Part shown: one piece after another, positions 26,451 to 26,867 of the stretch
Layout: each line of letters opens with the position of its first letter
How positions within the stretch are numbered: position 1 is the first letter of the stretch
NCBI GenBank assembly: GCA_050186955.1
Contig: JBFWXZ010000020.1
Location: 1 to 26,867, forward strand
From: JACKJP01 sp050186955
GTDB lineage: Bacteria; Pseudomonadota; Alphaproteobacteria; Rhizobiales; Tepidamorphaceae
Length of the DNA stretch: 26,867 nucleotides
Reading direction: 5' to 3'
Position numbers and translations under genes: made by a program
Notes under the pieces: model-generated
What the model was told of the DNA's origin: nothing
The model's database searches: none
Seen by the model: the letters and a program-made list of their open reading frames with translations, nothing else

Positions 26451-26546
26451 ATGAAGCGCATTTACATGAAGCGCATCTATTCGAAGCCGCTTTTCCAGCG
26501 CGCCGGCAGCCTGGCCGCGAATTGCGGCCGGCCGATGAGCCTCTAG
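26451..26546 (+). CDS. Small peptide B, paralog of peptide A (31 residues)
   Basis: The peptide reads MKRIYMKRIYSKPLFQRAGS and continues with Leu-Ala-Ala-Asn-Cys-Gly-Arg-Pro-Met-Ser-Leu. From Tyr10 it aligns without gaps to Tyr5 of peptide A (Y.KP.F.RAG.LA.N.G), then both have Arg-Pro, shifted by one residue. Peptide B has a lone Cys25 where peptide A has Val. GAGG lies eight bases before the ATG at 26451; an in-frame GTG at 26445 and ATG at 26466 are alternatives. The first ten residues are a duplicated MKRIY, so the 26466 start would give a peptide equal in layout to A. The gene lies 13 bases after A, almost certainly on the same transcript. Function unknown. Confidence 0.65.
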   Translation: MKRIYMKRIYSKPLFQRAGSLAANCGRPMSL

Positions 26547-26678
26547 AAAGAGAAGCCGCAATCCGCGCCTCGCCGCGGATTGACCGGCGATCCGAGTTGC
26601 GATGATGCCCCGCGCATCGCCGTTCCGGCGCGCGCCGGGTGAGCGGCGCGACGTAACGTGAGCCCGCCGGCCACAAAA

Positions 26679-26714
26679 TAGAACCGTTTCCATCAAACCC
26701 TGAACCGCTCTAGA
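26679..26714. repeat. Paired GAACCG motif, possible dispersed repeat or regulator site
   Basis: GAACCG occurs at 26681-26686 and 26702-26707, 21 bases (two helical turns) apart, in an AT-richer patch ending CTCTAGAG. It resembles short intergenic elements I recall from rhizobial genomes, which is unverified. It lies in the 219-base spacer between peptide B and the glycosyltransferase start and could include that gene's control region. Nothing else is evident in this spacer. Confidence 0.35.
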
Positions 26715-26765
26715 GTGTGCCGGCGTCCGGGGGTCGGGCGATCCGCCAGCAACCGGTATCGGGTA

Positions 26766-26867
26766 ATGACATCATCGAAAATATGCGTTGATGTCACCGG
26801 CATGATCGGCCTCGATGCCGAGGCGCCCACGGGGATTCCGCGCGTCCAGGACTTCCTGATGCGCGCC
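26766..26867 (+). CDS. Probable glycosyltransferase, N-terminal fragment
   Basis: Only the first 34 codons are inside the window; the frame is open at the right edge. The peptide contains CVDVTGMIGLD and PTGIPRVQDFLMRA. An N-terminal strand DVT(D/G), a short loop, then TGI.RV...L is the characteristic opening of a group of GT4-like glycosyltransferases used in polysaccharide and surface-glycan synthesis. The ribosome site is weak (GGG close to the ATG). The family call rests on this short match and is therefore tentative. Its position after the two small peptide genes makes it a candidate partner, though a 219-base spacer separates them. Confidence 0.6.
   Translation, partial: MTSSKICVDVTGMIGLDAEAPTGIPRVQDFLMRA

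Noticed and set aside
26336..26546. Calling the two small peptides classical lasso peptide precursors
   Set aside because: The leader Thr is misplaced relative to the canonical spacing, there is no Asp/Glu at ring positions 7-9 of a possible core, and no B or C maturation gene is visible in the window.
26584..26657. A possible third small peptide (from an ATG doublet after peptide B)
   Set aside because: The frame has no ribosome site, does not contain the YxKPxFxRAG signature and translates to a basic, featureless sequence.

Overview
The window reads as chromosomal DNA of a high-GC alphaproteobacterium, most likely order Hyphomicrobiales (Rhizobiales). The pointers are the cpoB-tilS-ftsH-glmM order, the alphaproteobacterial form of SerC, a serC-type RNA leader, the ornithine decarboxylase plus homospermidine synthase route, purA and rpoH as single genes, and palindromic intergenic repeats of a style common in rhizobia. 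I do not name a genus. Almost every protein is a conserved core gene; no insertion sequence, phage gene or CRISPR array was seen.

Layout. 1-5576 (+): 3' end of cpoB, then tilS and ftsH with overlapping stop/start codons, a terminator, a 458-base repeat-rich spacer, and glmM (envelope, tRNA modification, membrane proteolysis, amino-sugar synthesis). 5582-6775 (-): a class V aminotransferase. 6776-7065: a spacer with several short repeats ahead of an outer-membrane beta-barrel gene. 7946-10864 (+): promoter, serC leader RNA, serC and serA (serine synthesis). 10982-12661 (+): a DUF4139/MuiA-like exported protein. 12672-16453 (-): a polyamine operon read as ornithine decarboxylase, GNAT acetyltransferase, homospermidine synthase, behind a long structured leader. 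16484-17413 (-): an EamA transporter, divergent from purA and a membrane-anchored low-complexity protein (17536-20400, +). 20431-22430 (+): promoter, TPP riboswitch, permease and binding protein of a thiamine-precursor importer with no ATPase gene beside them. 22549-23556 (+): aldo/keto reductase, separated from convergent rpoH by a bidirectional terminator. 24697-26059: rluD-like and DUF6476-type genes that start divergently on overlapping ATG codons. 26125-26200: tRNA-Glu(CTC).

After the tRNA the character changes. Two very short genes (33 and 31 codons), not found by ordinary gene calling, encode paralogous peptides that share a YxKPxFxRAGxLAxN(V/C)G signature and differ at their ends. This resembles the leader of lasso-type RiPP precursors (YxxPxLxxxGxF) but not its exact spacing, and neither tail has an Asp or Glu for a lasso ring. 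They are followed by the N-terminus of a probable glycosyltransferase cut by the window edge. This tandem pair is the most likely undescribed system here.

Regulation visible in sequence: three candidate promoters of one type (TTGnnn, 16 bases, CTATCY) before serC, tRNA-Glu and the polyamine leader, and a fourth related one before the TPP riboswitch.
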